From Papaver somniferum (lineage: Eukaryota; Streptophyta; Magnoliopsida; Ranunculales; Papaveraceae): DNA of 64,000 bases. The position numbers were made by a program, and so were the translations under genes. Shown in pieces: positions 34,591-46,710 of the stretch (within the stretch, counting starts at the first letter, position 1; every line of letters starts with the position of its first letter). The stretch covers positions 13,578,001 through 13,642,000 of the forward strand of contig NW_020621936.1 in assembly GCF_003573695.1 (NCBI RefSeq), given 5' to 3'. The notes below the pieces were generated by a model. The model saw only the letters and a program-made list of their open reading frames with translations. It ran no database searches and had not been told where the DNA came from.

Positions 34591-36114
34591 TTAAGAAATT
34601 TTATCTACTGGATTATATACAAAAAATTCACCATACACTAACAATCTAAAGAGTTGAGGATCAACCCAAAAGAAAAAGTGTAGAGACATAGAAAGTTTCA
34701 AAACACTAAAATTGGACTTAAATGGGAATGAGAGTGAAAAACCGAATGAATTACCCCTAAACCTAAATTGTTCAACAGGTTTACTTTTAAGCACAAAATC
34801 TAACAATTTTAAGGGTTCAGGATTCAAAAGGTCTAACTCATAATGGACTGTTTTCGGGATGGGCAAACATGCAATTTCCAACTGTGGCTCTTTAAAAGTG
34901 TTATATTTTGAAGCAAAATAGTCCAAGAGGACTTGGGAAGCACACAGTTCCAATCCTAGATTAGGAATTTTCAGAAAAATTGGTTTTACAATATTGGTAC
35001 AAACCAAATCTAGGTTGGGTGGAAGGCCATCAGATTGTGACTTAGGTAGGACGATAGGCACATCATTATCAATCAAATCAAAATCTCCTAACTCATCTAC
35101 ACATGTCACATCATGCTCACAATCATCAATCAAATTGGCAAGATCACAATCAGAATCATCAATATCATCAACAGATTGATTCTCGTGTATCGGCACATCA
35201 GGGGAAACATCGCATGGAATACTAGAAGAAATATCATGCATTAAGGTCGGGGCAGAGAAGCCTAATGTATTTGAACCCAAAGGTTCCATAACATTTTCAG
35301 TATAGACATGTTCTTCTAACATAACATCATAATCATCATCATCATCATGATAGGGATTTTGCAATCTAGGATAATTTTCAATCCTAAGGTCGGAGCTATT
35401 ACAAGAATAAAACTCTAATTCATGGGGGTGACTCATATCATGTGGTGTTGTTCCTGTTTCCCTAACGGATTCCCATTGATGGGTTTTCTCTGCAATCTCG
35501 GCTAAAAAATTCCATGCATCATCCACAGATTTATCAATAAACTCACCATTACACATAGACTCAACCATGGTTCGAGATTTAAAGTCTAGTCCCTCATAGA
35601 GGATGACGACAAGTCTCCACTTCTCAAATCCATGGTGCGGACATTTACTCAACAAATCATTAAAACGTTCAAAATAGTGAAAAACAGTTTCCTCATCCAA
35701 TTGGACAAAACAATTGATACTTTGACGAATAGCGATGGTCCTATGATGTGGAAAGAATTTTTTGAAAAATAGATCTGTGAGTTGGTCCCAAGTGTTGATT
35801 GATTGTGGTCTCAAACCGTAAAACCATGTTTTGGCCCTTTCCTTTAAAGAATATGTAAACAAACGCAATTTCAGAGAGTCTTCGGACATATGATCAGGTT
35901 GCATAGTCCGACAAATTTGTTCAAACTCTCTCACATGAGTATAGGGGTTCTCAGAATCGAACCCTCGAAATATAGGAAGTATTTGTATCATGCTTGCATT
36001 TATTTTAAAAGGGTTATTGGTTTGAGGTAATACAATACATGATAATGGAATTTTTATTGTCGGATACATGTATTCATGGAGAGCACGAGGTTGGCCCATT
36101 TTGAAATGACACAA
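34591..36114 (-). CDS. Athila-like Gag, intact copy
   Basis: 507 codons. Residues about 60-180 match the Retrotrans_gag domain of Ty3/gypsy elements: 'VREFEQICRTMQ', 'KLRLFTYSLKERAKTWF', 'WDQLTDLFFKKFFPHHRT' and 'FVQLDEETVFHYFERFNDLL'. It would form the virus-like particle. The C-terminal 270 residues are acidic ('YHDDDDDYDVMLEEH', many Asp) and end in 'FWVDPQLFRLLVYGEFFVYNP'. No CCHC zinc knuckle was found, and no pol follows, so it is a gag-only, non-autonomous product. The start is the first Met, preceded by a leader from the PBS at 36909. The frame is uninterrupted, unlike the second copy. Confidence 0.85.
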   Translation of the reverse strand: MCHFKMGQPRALHEYMYPTIKIPLSCIVLPQTNNPFKINASMIQILPIFRGFDSENPYTHVREFEQICRTMQPDHMSEDSLKLRLFTYSLKERAKTWFYGLRPQSINTWDQLTDLFFKKFFPHHRTIAIRQSINCFVQLDEETVFHYFERFNDLLSKCPHHGFEKWRLVVILYEGLDFKSRTMVESMCNGEFIDKSVDDAWNFLAEIAEKTHQWESVRETGTTPHDMSHPHELEFYSCNSSDLRIENYPRLQNPYHDDDDDYDVMLEEHVYTENVMEPLGSNTLGFSAPTLMHDISSSIPCDVSPDVPIHENQSVDDIDDSDCDLANLIDDCEHDVTCVDELGDFDLIDNDVPIVLPKSQSDGLPPNLDLVCTNIVKPIFLKIPNLGLELCASQVLLDYFASKYNTFKEPQLEIACLPIPKTVHYELDLLNPEPLKLLDFVLKSKPVEQFRFRGNSFGFSLSFPFKSNFSVLKLSMSLHFFFWVDPQLFRLLVYGEFFVYNPVDKIS

Positions 36115-36908
36115 AGCCCACTATTTGGTTTTAATGGGTTTTCAAAAATTTGGTTTTTATGGGAAAATTTTGGTTTTGATGGGAATGAAAAACATTTGGT
36201 TTTTAATGGGATAAGGAGAAAGAAGAAAAATTTTGGTTGTTAATGTGGGAGCAAAATAAAATTTGGTTTTAGAATTTGGGAGCAAGTAAATTTTTTTTTT
36301 TTTTTTTTTTTTTGAGAAAAAGAAAATAAAATTTGGTTTTTGAATGGGAGCAAGCCCACTGTTGGTTTTGTATTTTCTTTGGCTCCGCTTGGTTGAAAAC
36401 TTTTGGTGGAACTGAGTCCAAAATCTCGGCCTAGAATTTGGGTACTCGGCCCACTAACGAGTTCAACTAGCGTGATCGGTTACAAGCTCAGCTGGGTTTA
36501 AAAACCCAGAATACAAAATACAAGTCCAATTTAAACAAGCCCACAAAAATTAAATACAAGCCCACAAATTAAACAAACAAGCCAACAAATAAATTATTAC
36601 AAACCCAACAGAAAATAAGAGAAGCCCAAAAATTGGCTTTAATATTACATGCCCACAATTAAAAATTGGAAGCCCACAATTCGGGTTCTCTTAAATGGGT
36701 TACCTTTTAAGCACAGCCCAGCTGCTCTGATATTGTTGCAAAAACCCAGTTGGGCTTTGGTTCTTTTCCTTGGTGGCGTCCCAGCAGAGGAAAAACAGGT
36801 TCAGAACAGCAGGTCCAACAGCAAATGAAGTGAAGCAGATGCAGATGCAAATGCTATGCAATGAAATGCAAAAATAGCTAATAAAACTACAAGAAAAACA
36901 CAGCACCA

Positions 36909-36927
36909 ATCCCCGGCAGCGGCGTCA
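36909..36927 (-). other. Mutated Athila-type PBS after the middle LTR
   Basis: TGACGCCGCTGCCGGGGAT, two differences from the canonical site at 43247-43265. Confidence 0.75.
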
Positions 36928-36933
36928 AAAACT

Positions 36934-39540
36934 TGGTGGACCCGGGAAAGCGTGTAAAATTGAGTGAAATGAAACGGTCCTACAGTAATACCGCAAGTGC
37001 ACGGTCGTCAGTTGTAGCTCGTGCAAGTACGGGTCGATCCACAGAGATTGGGAGTGTTTTGTAGTTTCTAGCTATTTTGGGCTCTAAATGGCTATTGTTG
37101 GGCTTTGAATACCCTTTGAGTAAATTGGGTCTAATGGGTTTGTTTTTAACAATGAAATGAACTGAGCTTGGGCTCAGTTGGTCTTGAAGTGCACTAGGCT
37201 TTGGGCCTTTGAATGATGAACTGTGAACTTGGGCTTTGGTCTCTGAATTAGGCTTTTGATTAAGCCCATAGTTGACTGAATTGGACTGGGCTTGTGATGT
37301 GATTTGAGCCTTGGGTTGAGCTGGGCTTTCACAGTGAATTGGGCCTTAGCTTTTTGGAGTGAACTGAGCTTTGGGCTCAGTTGGTTGGGCCTTTAGATTA
37401 GCTAGGCTTTAGGTCTTAACCTGAACTGTGGTCTGGGCCTAGGAGAGGAAGCAGCAGCAGCAGTGGTGACTTCTGCAGCATCAGAAGCAGTGGTGCACAG
37501 CAGCTGCACAAGCAGTGGAAGGGAGGCAGCAAGCCAAGGGGAAGACAAGGCAGCAGAACAAGGCAAGGAAGAAAGAAGAGATGGCAGTGAAGCAAAGACA
37601 ATGCAATAAATAAAATGTAAAGAAGCAAAGGCAATGAAGAAAATTAAACAAGACAATGACTAAACAGCAAAGAATTAAACAACAACAATGGAAGTGAACC
37701 AAGGCCTAAGCCAAGGGCAGTGAAGATGAGAAGCTAACAGTGATGACAATGCAAGGCCAAGGCAGTGGCTCTAGGCATACAAATGGAATGGAAAGAGAAT
37801 TAGCTTGCTATGAGCACTAATTTCTCCCATTGCTCAATCAAAACAATGCATCCTAAGCATACAAATGGAATGGAAAGAGAATTAGCTTGCTATGAGCACT
37901 AATTTCTCCCATTGCTCAATCAAAACAATGCATCCTAAGGCTCTAACCTAGCATTCCACTATCTAACAGTGAATTAAACCTAACAGTGAACTAAACATAA
38001 CATTAAACATTTACAGTGAACTAACATGGAATTAAACAAAACAACTAGCTAAAAACATGACATGAAATTAAAGAAAACAGCAAATATAAACATTAACAGT
38101 TAACTTAGCAGTGAGATAAAAATGAACAGGGCATAAAAATGGAAGAAACAGTGAACAAAAAGATTGTAAAAGAAAACTGAAATTACACAGAACATGAAAG
38201 TCCTGGACGCCGGCTATTCCAGGCATATTCTCTCACACACACCCTCCAGTTCTATTTATACCCAAAACATCAAATTAGGGTTATCACCCATTTTCCCAAA
38301 ATCCCAAAATAAAACAGTACAATTAGGTTTACTGTTTTTCTAATGTCATGGGTCTAATTGAGCCCATTTCCCTACTCTAATCCTCTCCTGGTACGGTCCC
38401 AACATGAATTAGGGTTTCTAGAGAAACCCCCAAATTACAGAGAAATTAGGGTTAGTGATACTCACCCAAATCGAGGAAATTTCCTCCATGTAGTCTCGAC
38501 CCATGCTTCCTCTGACCTTCCTGCTCTTCTCGGCTGCTTCAATTTCTGTCTCTAACCTCACCTATTTCATCAACTTCTAAACTAGGGTTGTCGGGTTGAG
38601 AAGTTGATGTAATAGATGGCTAGAGAAGAAGGGGACGTGATGGTGGTATCTGCTACGGTTGGGGAAGAAGTGATGGTGGTGGAGAAGGCGAGGTAGTGAC
38701 AGTTTGCAGAGACAGGGCATGGAGGTGGTGGTGGTTCTGCAACTGATTTTGGGAGAAGGGGAAGAAGCTCGACTGTTTTGGGAGAAAGGAAGTGTTTGTT
38801 TGGGTATAGGGTATCGGGTTCTACGGTGTGAAGCGGGGACATCAAGTGGTGATGTTTTGTGAGATGGACCGTGGGATGTTAAAATGATGGATTGATCGGA
38901 TGGCTCCAAGTGAAGAGACTGGTAGCGACCGTCGGATGCCTTGATATAACGAAGTTAACGGCGAAGATCGAGGTTAGGTGCTGTAGTGTTTAGCGGAAGT
39001 ATCGATATTTGATGAACATGCATAGGAGCGACCGTAGGATCTAAATGTGATCTAATCTGAAGGCTTGGAATTTAGGCACTATGGTGTCTTGCAGGGACTT
39101 CAGATTTTGATGAACGATGAAGAAGGGACCATTGGATGATGAGATGGATCCGATCTAACGGCTGAGAATGGAGGCGGGTATGGATATAGAAAATGGGTTT
39201 GGGTAAGGGTTTTGGGCCTTGGGTATGCCAAGCCCATATCTTCTTCAAGAACAATTCTTCCTTCTTGAGCCCATTCCTAGCTTTTTGGACGTGCGCTCCA
39301 TTCTTTGCGGCTTCCTTGCGTAATTTCTTCCGGCTTTTCACCACTCTTCAGCTCTTTTCCGCTCCGCAAGTTATCAAGACTTTATTTATTACCTAAAAAT
39401 GCAAAATTAAGTAAGAAAAATATTTATTCTTGAAAACAATGAAAATACAGAATATGGGATAAAATGTAGAATTACTGCACAAAAGATGAGTTAAATGCCA
39501 ACAAAAAGGGATAAATATATACAATATTTGGCACTCATCA
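36934..39540 (-). repeat. Middle LTR of the Athila-like element
   Basis: 2607 bases from TGATGAGTGCC to CCACCA (minus strand). TATA box TATAAATAGA is at 38251-38260. Includes an internal direct duplication of about 82 bases (37775-37940). Several short frames within (for example 37402-37656 and 38577-38909) recur in the other LTR but resemble no protein. Confidence 0.85.
38251..38260 (-). promoter_or_regulatory. TATA box of middle LTR
   Basis: TATAAATAGA on the minus strand; same element at 44601-44610 in the 5' LTR. Confidence 0.6.
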
Positions 39541-39556
39541 AATACCCCCAAACCTG
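39541..39556 (-). other. Polypurine tract of Athila-like element
   Basis: GGTTTGGGGGTATT on the minus strand, flush with the LTR. Its presence identifies 36934-39540 as a 3' LTR for the right-hand unit. Confidence 0.75.
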
Positions 39557-40169
39557 AATTTTACTTGTCCTCAAGTAAAACAAAACTAAGGAAATCCTAA
39601 CTATACCACTGTCGCTGGTCTCTCGAATGCATTTAGCGTATGCACTAAGCCTTTTAAACCACTAAGTGTCCCTAGTGGACGAGTTAAGTCTCGTGAAGGT
39701 TTGCTTAGAACGTACCTACAAAGTTCTAGGTCAAAATAAGCTCAGATTCCATCAAATGTGACATGTGCAAGTCAGTTAAGCTCACAGCAAAATGGAGATG
39801 TCAATCTAGCTATCAAGGCACAATCCTAGCACTGATAACAAAAAAGGACATGTGATAAGAGTGTAAAGTGTATCTACACATGTGTAAAGAAAGATCTGAA
39901 GTTATGACTACTAATCACCAAGAGATAGTTTCTCAGGCTAAGAACCAAGGTCGAAATCTAGCTAGCTGTCCGGACTTTACGAGAATTGTGAATGAGTTGG
40001 GGTGTTTCACAATTACTCGCGTTGTACATCAATGGCATACACCCTCCTTGCTTATTACAATGAAACAACAAAATGACTATTTACATTGACTATTCTCTTT
40101 TTATTTTTGGAACAAGAGAGGATGGAATTGATAAATACTTGATTTTTTTGTATTTTTCTGATATTTTTT

Positions 40170-40210
<41 letters not shown>

Positions 40211-40783
40211 CAAGGAAACACTTTTGATACATATACAAAAGGAAACAAAAGATTACATGACACTTTGCAAGAGGTAGCCCTTTTGATGCACCCAGTTAAA
40301 TTCGATGGTTGTTTTTCATGTAACCTCCACCTTCTATCCCAACCAACCAAAGAACAAGCTAGTCAAGTTTCGTTCAGTATTCTAAAGTGATTGGCAATCG
40401 TAACTTCCTATCAAACACCTTGAAGATCGAGGCCATACATGTATTGGTAGATCGTGCGCGTGCAAATTTCTTATCACTATGTGAATTGTGCTAGAATCAG
40501 GGTGCCTAAATATCTAGACTAAGACTCCTAATAATTACATATTTGCACAAGAGTCAACATTTCAAGGTAAATGAGCTCCATTTTTATGATTTTTTAATTT
40601 TTTAATTTTTTTGGAATTTTTCAATTTTTTAATTTTTTTGGAATTTTTCAATTTTTTCAAAAAGATGGAGTTCGTTTTCAATTATGGCATATTATCGAAG
40701 TATCTACTTTTCACCCCCAAACCTAAACTAAACATTGTCCTCAATGTTTCAAAATATGAACAAAATTATAATACAACATATGA
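39557..40783 (-). other. Athila-like 3' interior, non-coding
   Basis: Sequence between gag and PPT, present once. It contains a long T run (about 40165-40206) and AT-rich direct repeats 'tttttaattttttggaat' near 40600. No pol or env-like frame. Confidence 0.6.
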
Positions 40784-40936
40784 AGAGGATCATGTTGAGT
40801 AGAGAAAAAGGAAAGAGAATACCCGATTTCGGCCAAAGTAATATTAAAACTCCGTTATTCAAGGCAAAAATCCATCATATGTCAGCCGAGATCATATTGG
40901 ATTAGCAAAATATATACAAAAGGAACAAAAGGGTTT

Positions 40937-42457
40937 TTAAGAAATTTTATCTACTGGATTATATACAAAAAATTCACCATACACTAACAATCTAAAGAGT
41001 TGAGGATCAACCCAAAAGAAAAAGTGTAGAGACATAGAAAGTTTCAAAACACTAAAATTGGACTTAAATGGGAGTGAGAGTGAAAAACCGAATGAATCAC
41101 CCCTAAACCTAAATTGTTCAACAGGTTTACTTTTAAGCACAAAATCTTTTAATTTTAGGGGTTCAGGATTCAAAAGGTCTAACTCATAATGGACTGTTTT
41201 CGGGATGGGCAAAGAAATGCATTCCAACTGTGGCTCTTTAAAAGTGTTATATTTTGAAACAAAATAGTCCAAGAGGACTTGGGAAGCATACAGTTCCAAT
41301 CCTAGATTAGGAATTTTCAGAAAAATCGGTTTGACAATATGGGTACAAACCAAATCTAGGTTGGGTGGAAGGCCATCAGATTGTGACTTAGGTAGAAGAA
41401 TAGGCATATCATTATCAATCAAATCAAAATCTCCTAACTCATCTACACATGTCACATCATGCTCACAATCATCAATCAAATTGGCAAGATCACAATCAGA
41501 ATTATCAACATCATCAACAGATTTATTCTCGTGTATCAGCACATCAGGGGAAACATCACATGGAATACTAGAAGAAATATCATGCATTAAGGTCGGGGCA
41601 GAGAAGCCTAATGTATTTGAACCCAAAGGTTCCATAACATTTTCAGTATAGACATGTTCTTCTAACATAACATCATAATCATCATCATCATCATGATAGG
41701 GATTTTGCAATCTAGGATAATTTTCAATCCTAAGGTCGGAGCTATTACAAGAATAAAACTCTAATTCATGGGGTGACTCATATCATGTGGTGTTGTTCCT
41801 GTTTCCCTAACGGATTCCCATTGATGGGTTTTCTCTGCAATCTCGGCTAAAAAATTCCATGCATCATCCACAGATTTATCATAAACTCACCATTACACAT
41901 AGACTCAACCATGGTTCGAGATTAAAGTCTAGTCCCTCATAGAGGATGACGACAAGTCTCCACTTCTCAAATCCATGGTGCGGACATTTACTCAACAAAT
42001 CATTAAAACGTTCAAAATAGTGAAAAACAGTTTCCTCATCCAATTGGACAAAACAATTGATACTTTGACGAATAGCGATGGTCCTATGATGTGGAAAGAA
42101 TTTTTTGAAAAATAGATCTGTGAGTTGGTCCCAAGTGTTGATTGATTGTGGTCTCAAACCGTAAAACCATGTTTTGGCCCTTTCCTTTAAAGAATATGTA
42201 AACAAACGCAATTTCAGAGAGTCTTCGGACATATGATCAGGTTGCATAGTCCGACAAATTTGTTCAAACTCTCTCACATGAGTATAGGGGTTCTCAGAAT
42301 CGAACCCTCGAAATATAGGAAGTATTTGTATCATGCTTGCATTTATTTTAAAAGGGTTATTGGTTTGAGGTAATACAATACATGATAATGGAATTTTTAT
42401 TGTCGGATACATGTATTCATGGAGAGCACGAGGTTGGCCCATTTTGAAATGACACAA
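40937..42457 (-). pseudogene. Athila-like Gag, second copy, frame-disrupted
   Basis: Nearly identical to 34591-36114 but split into frames 41879-42457 (192 codons) and 40937-41710 (257 codons). Compared with the intact copy, three single-base losses lie close together: A near 41880, T near 41922 and G near 41772. Each shortens a homopolymer run and the three together restore the frame. A few substitutions also exist. Biological decay and sequence error are both possible. Confidence 0.85.
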
Positions 42458-43246
42458 AGCCCACTATTTGGTTTTAATGGGTTTTCAAAAATTTGGTTTT
42501 TATGGGAAAATTTTGGTTTTGATGGGAATGAAAAACATTTGGTTTTTAATGGGATAAGGAGAAAGAAGAAAAATTTTGGTTGTTAATGTGGGAGCAAAAT
42601 AAAATTTGGTTTTAGAATTTGGGAGCAAGTAAATTTTTTTTTTTTTTTTTTTTTTGAGAAAAAGAAAATAAAATTTGGTTTTTGAATGGGAGCAAGCCCA
42701 CTGTTTGTCCTGTGTTTGCTTTGGCTCCGCTTGGTTGAAAACTTTTGGTGGAACTGAGTCCAAAATCTCGGCCTAGAATTTGGGTACTCGGCCCACTAAC
42801 GAGTTCAACTAGCGTGATCGGTTACAAGCTCAGCTGGGTTTAAAAACCCAGAATACAAAATACCAGTCCAAATTAAACAAGCTCACAAAAATTAAATACA
42901 AGCCCACAAATTAAACAAACAAGCCCACAGAAATTAATTACAAACCCAACAGAAAATAAAAAGCCCAAAAATTGGCTTTAATATTACAAGCCCACAATTA
43001 AAAATTGGAAGCCCACAATTCGGGTTCTCTTAAATGGTTACCTTTTAAGCACAGCCCAGCTGCTCTGATATTGTTGCAAAAACCCAGTTGGGCTTTGGTT
43101 CTTTTCCTTGGTGGCGTCCCAGCAGAGGAAAAACAGGTTCAGAACAGCAGGTCCAACAGCAAATGAAGTGAAGCAGATGCAGATGCAAATGCTATGCAGT
43201 GAAATGCAAAAATAGCTAATAAAACAACAAAAAAAACACAGCACCA

Positions 43247-43265
43247 ATCCCCGGCAACGGCGCCA
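43247..43265 (-). other. Canonical Athila/Tat-type PBS
   Basis: TGGCGCCGTTGCCGGGGAT on the minus strand, six bases after the LTR end. Confidence 0.85.
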
Positions 43266-43271
43266 AAAACT

Positions 43272-45890
43272 TGGTGGGCCCGGAGGTGTGTGAAAATTAA
43301 GCGAAATGAAACGCGGGCCTACAGTAATACCGCAAGTGCACGGTCGTCAGTTGTAGCTCGTGCAAGTACGGGTCGATCCACAGAGATTGGGAGTGTTTTG
43401 TAGTTTCTAGCTATTTTGGGCTCTAAATGGCTATTGTTGGGCTTTGAATACCCTTTGAGTAAATTGGGTCTAATGGGTTTGTTTTTAACAATGAAATGAA
43501 CTGAGCTTGGGCTCAGTTGGTCTTGAAGTGCACTAGGCTTTGGGCCTTTGAATGATGAACTGTGAACTTGGGCTTTGGTCTCTGAATTAGGCTTTTGATT
43601 AAGCCCACAGTTGACTGAATTGGACTGGGCTTGTGATGTGATTTGAGCCTTGGGTTGAGCTGGGCTTTCACAGTGAATTGGGCCTTAGCTTTTTGGAGTG
43701 AACTGAGCTTTGGGCTCAGTTGGCTGGGCCTTTAGATTAGCTAGGCTTTAGGTCTTAACCTGAACTGTGGTCTGGGCCTAGGAGAGGAAGCAGCAGCAGC
43801 AGTGGTGACTTCTGCAGCATCAGAAGCAGTGGTGCACAGCAGCTGCACAAGCAGTGGAAGGGAGGCAGCAAGCCAAGGGGAAGACAAGGCAGCAGAACAA
43901 GGCAAGGAAGAAAGAAGAGATGGCAGTGAAGCAAAGACAATGCAATAAATAAAATGTAAAGAAGCAAAGGCAATGAAGAAAATTAAACAAGACAATGACT
44001 AAACAGCAAAGAATTAAACAACAACAATGGAAGTGAACCAAGGCCTAAGCCAAGGGCAGTGAAGATGAGAAGCTAACAGTGATGACAATGCAAGGCCAAG
44101 GCAGTGGCTCTAGGCATACAAATGGAATGGAAAGAGAATTAGCTTGCTATGAGCACTAATTTCTCCCATTGCTCAATCAAAACAATGCATCCTAAGCATA
44201 CAAATGGAATGGAAAGAGAATTAGCTTGCTATGAGCACTAATTTCTCCCATTGCTCAATCAAAACAATGCATCCTAAGGCTCTAACCTAGCATTCCACTA
44301 TCTAACAGTGAACTAAACATAACATTAAACATTTACAGTGAACTAACATGGAATTAAACCTAAACAGGATACTAACAGACATTTAAACAAACCCTAAACA
44401 GGAAATTAACTTAAATTAAACAGCAAATATAAACATTAACAGTTAACTTAGCAGTGAGATAAACATGAACAGGGCATAAAAATGGAAGAAACAGTGAACA
44501 AAAAGATTGTAAAAGAAAACTGAAATTACACAGAACATTAACAGAACAAAGTTCTGGACACTAGCTATTCCAGCATATTCTCTCACACACACCCTCCAGT
44601 TCTATTTATACCCAAAACATCAAATTAGGGTTATCACCCATTTTCCCAAAATCCCAAAATAAAACAGTACAATTAGGTTTACTGTTTTTCTAATGTCATG
44701 GGTCTAATTGAGCCCATTTCCCTACTCTAATCCTCTCCTGGTACGGTCCCAACATGAATTAGGGTTTCTAGAGAAACCCCCAAATTACAGAGAAATTAGG
44801 GTTAGTGATACTCACCCAAATCGAGGAAATTTCTTCCATGTAGTCTCGACCCATGCTTCCTCTGACCTTCCTGCTCTTCTCGGCTGCTTCAATTTCTGTC
44901 TCTAACCTCACCTATTTCATCAACTTCTAAACTAGGGTTTTCGGGTTGAGAAGTTGATGTAATAGATGGCTAAAGAAGAAGGGGACGTGATGGTGGTATC
45001 TGCTACGGTCGGGGAAGAAGTGATGGTGGTGGAGAAGGCGAGGTAGTGACAGTTTGCAGAGACAGGGCATGGAGGTGGTGGTGGTTCTGCAACTGATTTT
45101 GGGAGAAGGGGAAGAAGCTCGACTGTTTTGGGAGAAAGGAAGTGTTTGTTTGGGTATAGGGTATCGGGTTCTACGGTGTGAAGCGGGGACATCAAGTGGT
45201 GATGTTTTGTGAGATGGGCCGTGGGATGTGAAAATGATGGATTGATCGGATGGCTCCAAGTGAAGAGACTGGTAGCGACCGTCGGATGCCTTGATATAAC
45301 GAAGTTAACGGCGAAGATCGAGGTTAGGTGCTGTAGTGTTTAGCGGAAGTATCGATATTTAATGAACATGCATAGGAGCGACCGTAGGATCTACATGTGA
45401 TCTAATCTGAAGGCTTGGAATTTAGGCACTATGGTGTCTTGCAGGGACTTCAGATTTTGATGAACGATGAAGAAGGGACCATTGGATGATGAGATGGATC
45501 CGATCTAACGGCTGAGAATGGAGGCGGGTATGGATATAGAAAATGGGTTTGGGTAAGGGTTTTGGGCCTTGGGTATGCCAAGCCCATATCTTCTTCAAGA
45601 ACAATTCTTCCTTCTTGAGCCCATTCCTAGCTTTTTGGACGTGCGCTCCATTCTTTGCGGCTTCCTTGCGTAATTTCTTCCGGCTTTTCACCACTCTTCA
45701 GCTCTTTTCCGCTCCGCAAGTTATCAAGACTTTATTTATTACCTAAAAATGCAAAATTAAGTAAGAAAAATATTTATTCTTGAAAACAATGAAAATACAG
45801 AATATGGGATAAAATGTAGAATTACTGCACAAAAGATGAGTTAAATGCCAACAAAAAGGGATAAATATATACAATATTTGGCACTCATCA
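43272..45890 (-). repeat. 5' LTR of the Athila-like element
   Basis: 2619 bases, nearly identical to 36934-39540; differences include small indels near 44300-44420. The right end abuts the outer LTR directly. Confidence 0.85.
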
Positions 45891-46696
45891 CACGGCATGC
45901 CATTGGCACATGTGGCATGGTCGGCATGCCTTGGCGCGGTTTAGGCATGGCCAAAACTAGGGTTTTGGCGTTGATCAAAGGTTACCATACGTTGGTTGGC
46001 GACCTTGGACGGCTAAGATTGGCGTCTCAGATAGAAGGATGGTCGTTGACTGTCGCATGCTATTGGCACAGTGGTGCGTCTGGCATGGTCGGCATGCCTT
46101 GGCGCTGAGATGTGGCTGGCATGGTCGGCATGCCTTGGCGCGGAGACGTGGCTGGTATGGCATGCCATTGGCACAGTGGTGCGGCAGGCATGGTCGGCAT
46201 GCCTTGGCGCGGAGACATGGCTGGCATGGCATGCCATTGGCATAGTGGTGCGGCTGGCCTGGTCGGCATGCCTTGGCGTGGAAACGTGGCTGGCATGGCA
46301 TGCCATTGGCACGGTGGTGCGGGTGGCATGGTTGGCATGACTTGGCGCGGAGACGTGGCTGGCATGGTTTTACATTGGCACGGTGGTGCGTCTGGCATGG
46401 TTGGCATGCCTTGGCACGGAGACGTGGCTGGCATGGTTTGCCATTGGTACGGTGGTGCGTCTGGCATGGTTGGTATTCCTTGGCGCGGTAGCATGAGAAT
46501 TAGGGTTTGGCATAGATGATGTCAGTCAATGTTAAGGGTTCTGCCGTGGAACATGACCCATGTAAAAAAAAGGTACCCCTGTAATTCTTACATAAGCATG
46601 CTGTTTGATTCAATAAATGTGATAATGGTTAAAGTGACGTCATGTCAGATTTACAGTTTTACGATTTTAACCCTAAGATAAAAACCACCATCAACA
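45891..46696 (-). repeat. 3' LTR of LARD copy 2, part 2 (U3 side)
   Basis: Resumes with 'cacggcatgccattggcac', part of a 236-bp repeat unit, then six to seven 69-bp units (46060-46490), and ends with CCATCAACA (minus-strand TGTTGATGG). About 130 bases of one repeat unit are missing at the junction with part 1. Confidence 0.85.
46060..46495. repeat. 69-bp tandem array (left LTR)
   Basis: Units with 'ccttggcgcggagacgtggc' and 'tggcatgccattggcac'. Open in most frames because the unit is stop-free and 69 is divisible by three. Same array as 52560-53175. Confidence 0.85.
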
Positions 46697-46710
46697 TTAA
46701 GTCCCATGCT
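46697..46710 (-). other. Polypurine tract of LARD copy 2
   Basis: GCATGGGACTTAAT on the minus strand, flush with TGTTGATGG. Confidence 0.65.

Larger units (their letters stand above)
34438..45890 (-). mobile_element. Athila-like gag-only element with LTR-gag-LTR-gag structure
   Basis: Two direct repeats, 34438-39540 and 40784-45890 (5103 and 5107 bases, nearly identical), are joined by 39541-40783. On the minus strand the order is LTR (45890-43272), PBS, gag, 3' region, PPT, LTR (39540-36934), PBS, gag, truncation at 34438. TGGCGCCGTTGCCGGGGAT at 43247-43265 is the PBS characteristic of Athila/Tat elements. LTR ends are TGATGAG and CCACCA. No protease, RT or integrase is present. No TSD is visible, consistent with truncation at the left junction. 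LTR identity implies recent activity or recent duplication. Confidence 0.85.

Noticed and set aside
37402..37702. Hydrophobic Leu/Cys-rich frames, repeated at 43741-44041
   Set aside because: They lie inside both copies of the Athila-like LTR, overlap each other in two frames and resemble no membrane protein family.
40165..40206. Poly(T) run as a LINE or SINE tail
   Set aside because: It lies inside the Athila-like interior with no adjacent non-LTR sequence, and other T runs (36289-36315, 42634-42655) occur at repeat positions; probable homopolymer expansion.
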